64,000 nt of DNA. It comes from Solibacteraceae bacterium. GTDB lineage: Bacteria; Acidobacteriota; Terriglobia; Bryobacterales; Bryobacteraceae. The translations under genes and the position numbers were made by a program. Position 1 is the first letter of the stretch, and each line of letters starts with the position of its first letter. The DNA is taken from the NCBI GenBank assembly GCA_026984795.1, contig JALSRK010000051.1, positions 62,001-126,000 of the forward strand, read 5' to 3'. Shown here piece after piece: positions 63,776 through 64,000 of the stretch. The notes under the pieces are model-generated. The model saw only the letters and a list, made by a program, of their open reading frames with translations. It ran no database searches and had not been told where the DNA came from.

Positions 63776-64000
63776 ATGAAGAACGGACAAAGGAACGCAG
63801 TGTCGATCGGCTCCTTGTACGCAGCGCGTTATTGCTCCCTGCCGGAGAACCAGGGCCTATACCGGCGCGAACTCGAGAGGGACAACTGCGGGATTGGGTT
63901 CGTGGCGAACATCAAGGGCGAGAAGTCCCACGAGATCATCCGCAAAGGCATCCAGGTACTGATCAACCTGACGCACCGGGGCGCCTGCGGGTGCGATCCC
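63776..64000 (+). CDS. gltB: Glutamate synthase large subunit, N-terminus (cut by window end)
   Basis: The first 75 residues of the glutamate synthase alpha subunit, which makes glutamate from glutamine and 2-oxoglutarate. A 37-residue propeptide precedes the nucleophile Cys38 in DNCGIGFVANIKG, followed by LTHRGACGCDP, the class II glutaminase signature of GltB. The rest, including the synthase and Fe-S regions, is outside the window. The start at ATG 63776 lacks a clear ribosome binding site (GAGAAT), so a slightly different start is possible. Confidence 0.93.
   Translation, partial: MKNGQRNAVSIGSLYAARYCSLPENQGLYRRELERDNCGIGFVANIKGEKSHEIIRKGIQVLINLTHRGACGCDP

Overview
The window is a GC-rich, densely coded stretch of a Gram-negative (diderm) bacterial chromosome. 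A two-membrane envelope is shown by bamA followed by an OmpH/Skp-type chaperone. Secreted sulfatase, PhoD-like, DUF362, multiheme cytochrome and sugar-acid (ACS-type) MFS genes, an ECF sigma factor with a membrane anti-sigma partner, and a Ser/Thr kinase fused to WD40 repeats together suggest an Acidobacteriota member, perhaps Bryobacterales. That placement is inference from gene content; no rRNA or other taxonomic marker was compared.

Layout. 0-6 kb: end of a metallo-hydrolase, a YIP1 membrane protein, and a minus-strand c-di-AMP operon (cdaA-ybbR-glmM) followed by a membrane glycosyltransferase. 6-16 kb: DUF362 protein, membrane-anchored MutS-like ATPase, FetAB-type ABC exporter, dCMP deaminase, amidohydrolase, lipoprotein, MFS carrier, ECF sigma/anti-sigma pair. 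16-25 kb: ketoacyl synthase, bamA-ompH, lactate oxidation operon lutABC. 25-31 kb: OPT transporter, lone ABC-2 permease, PhoD-like phosphatase, tRNA-Ser. 31-42 kb: tRNA-Lys, octaheme cytochrome, secreted hydrolase-like protein, APC permease, purA, sulfatase, dicarboxylate symporter, DUF1326 protein. 42-46 kb: a paoABC-type molybdenum aldehyde oxidoreductase operon ending in a small cysteine-rich protein and a strong terminator. 46-51.4 kb: a decayed DUF4038 glycoside hydrolase, proC, an M3 peptidase and an insertion-sequence remnant. 51.5-64 kb: DUF368 and CaCA membrane proteins, an Obg/DRG-like GTPase, DUF488, esterase, GIY-YIG, tyrS, tRNA-Cys, MFS carrier, kinase-WD40, and a LysR regulator divergent from gltB (cut by the window end).

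Functionally the region mixes core housekeeping (glmM, purA, proC, tyrS, bamA, gltB) with heterotroph functions: uptake of organic acids, peptides and sugars, lactate oxidation, periplasmic aldehyde oxidation and desulfation. Most intact metabolic genes sit in short co-directional, overlapping operons.

The most noteworthy signals are: (i) eleven genes with a -10-like hexamer only 6-12 nt before a start codon lacking a Shine-Dalgarno, suggesting common leaderless transcription; (ii) a perfect LysR-type dyad placed where it could repress its own gene and activate gltB; (iii) a conserved-looking small Cys protein translationally coupled to paoABC, whose FAD subunit lacks the expected iron-sulfur cysteines; (iv) a glycoside hydrolase with three in-frame stops plus one frameshift, close to an IS remnant that also carries in-frame stops. 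No CRISPR array, prophage or rRNA was seen.
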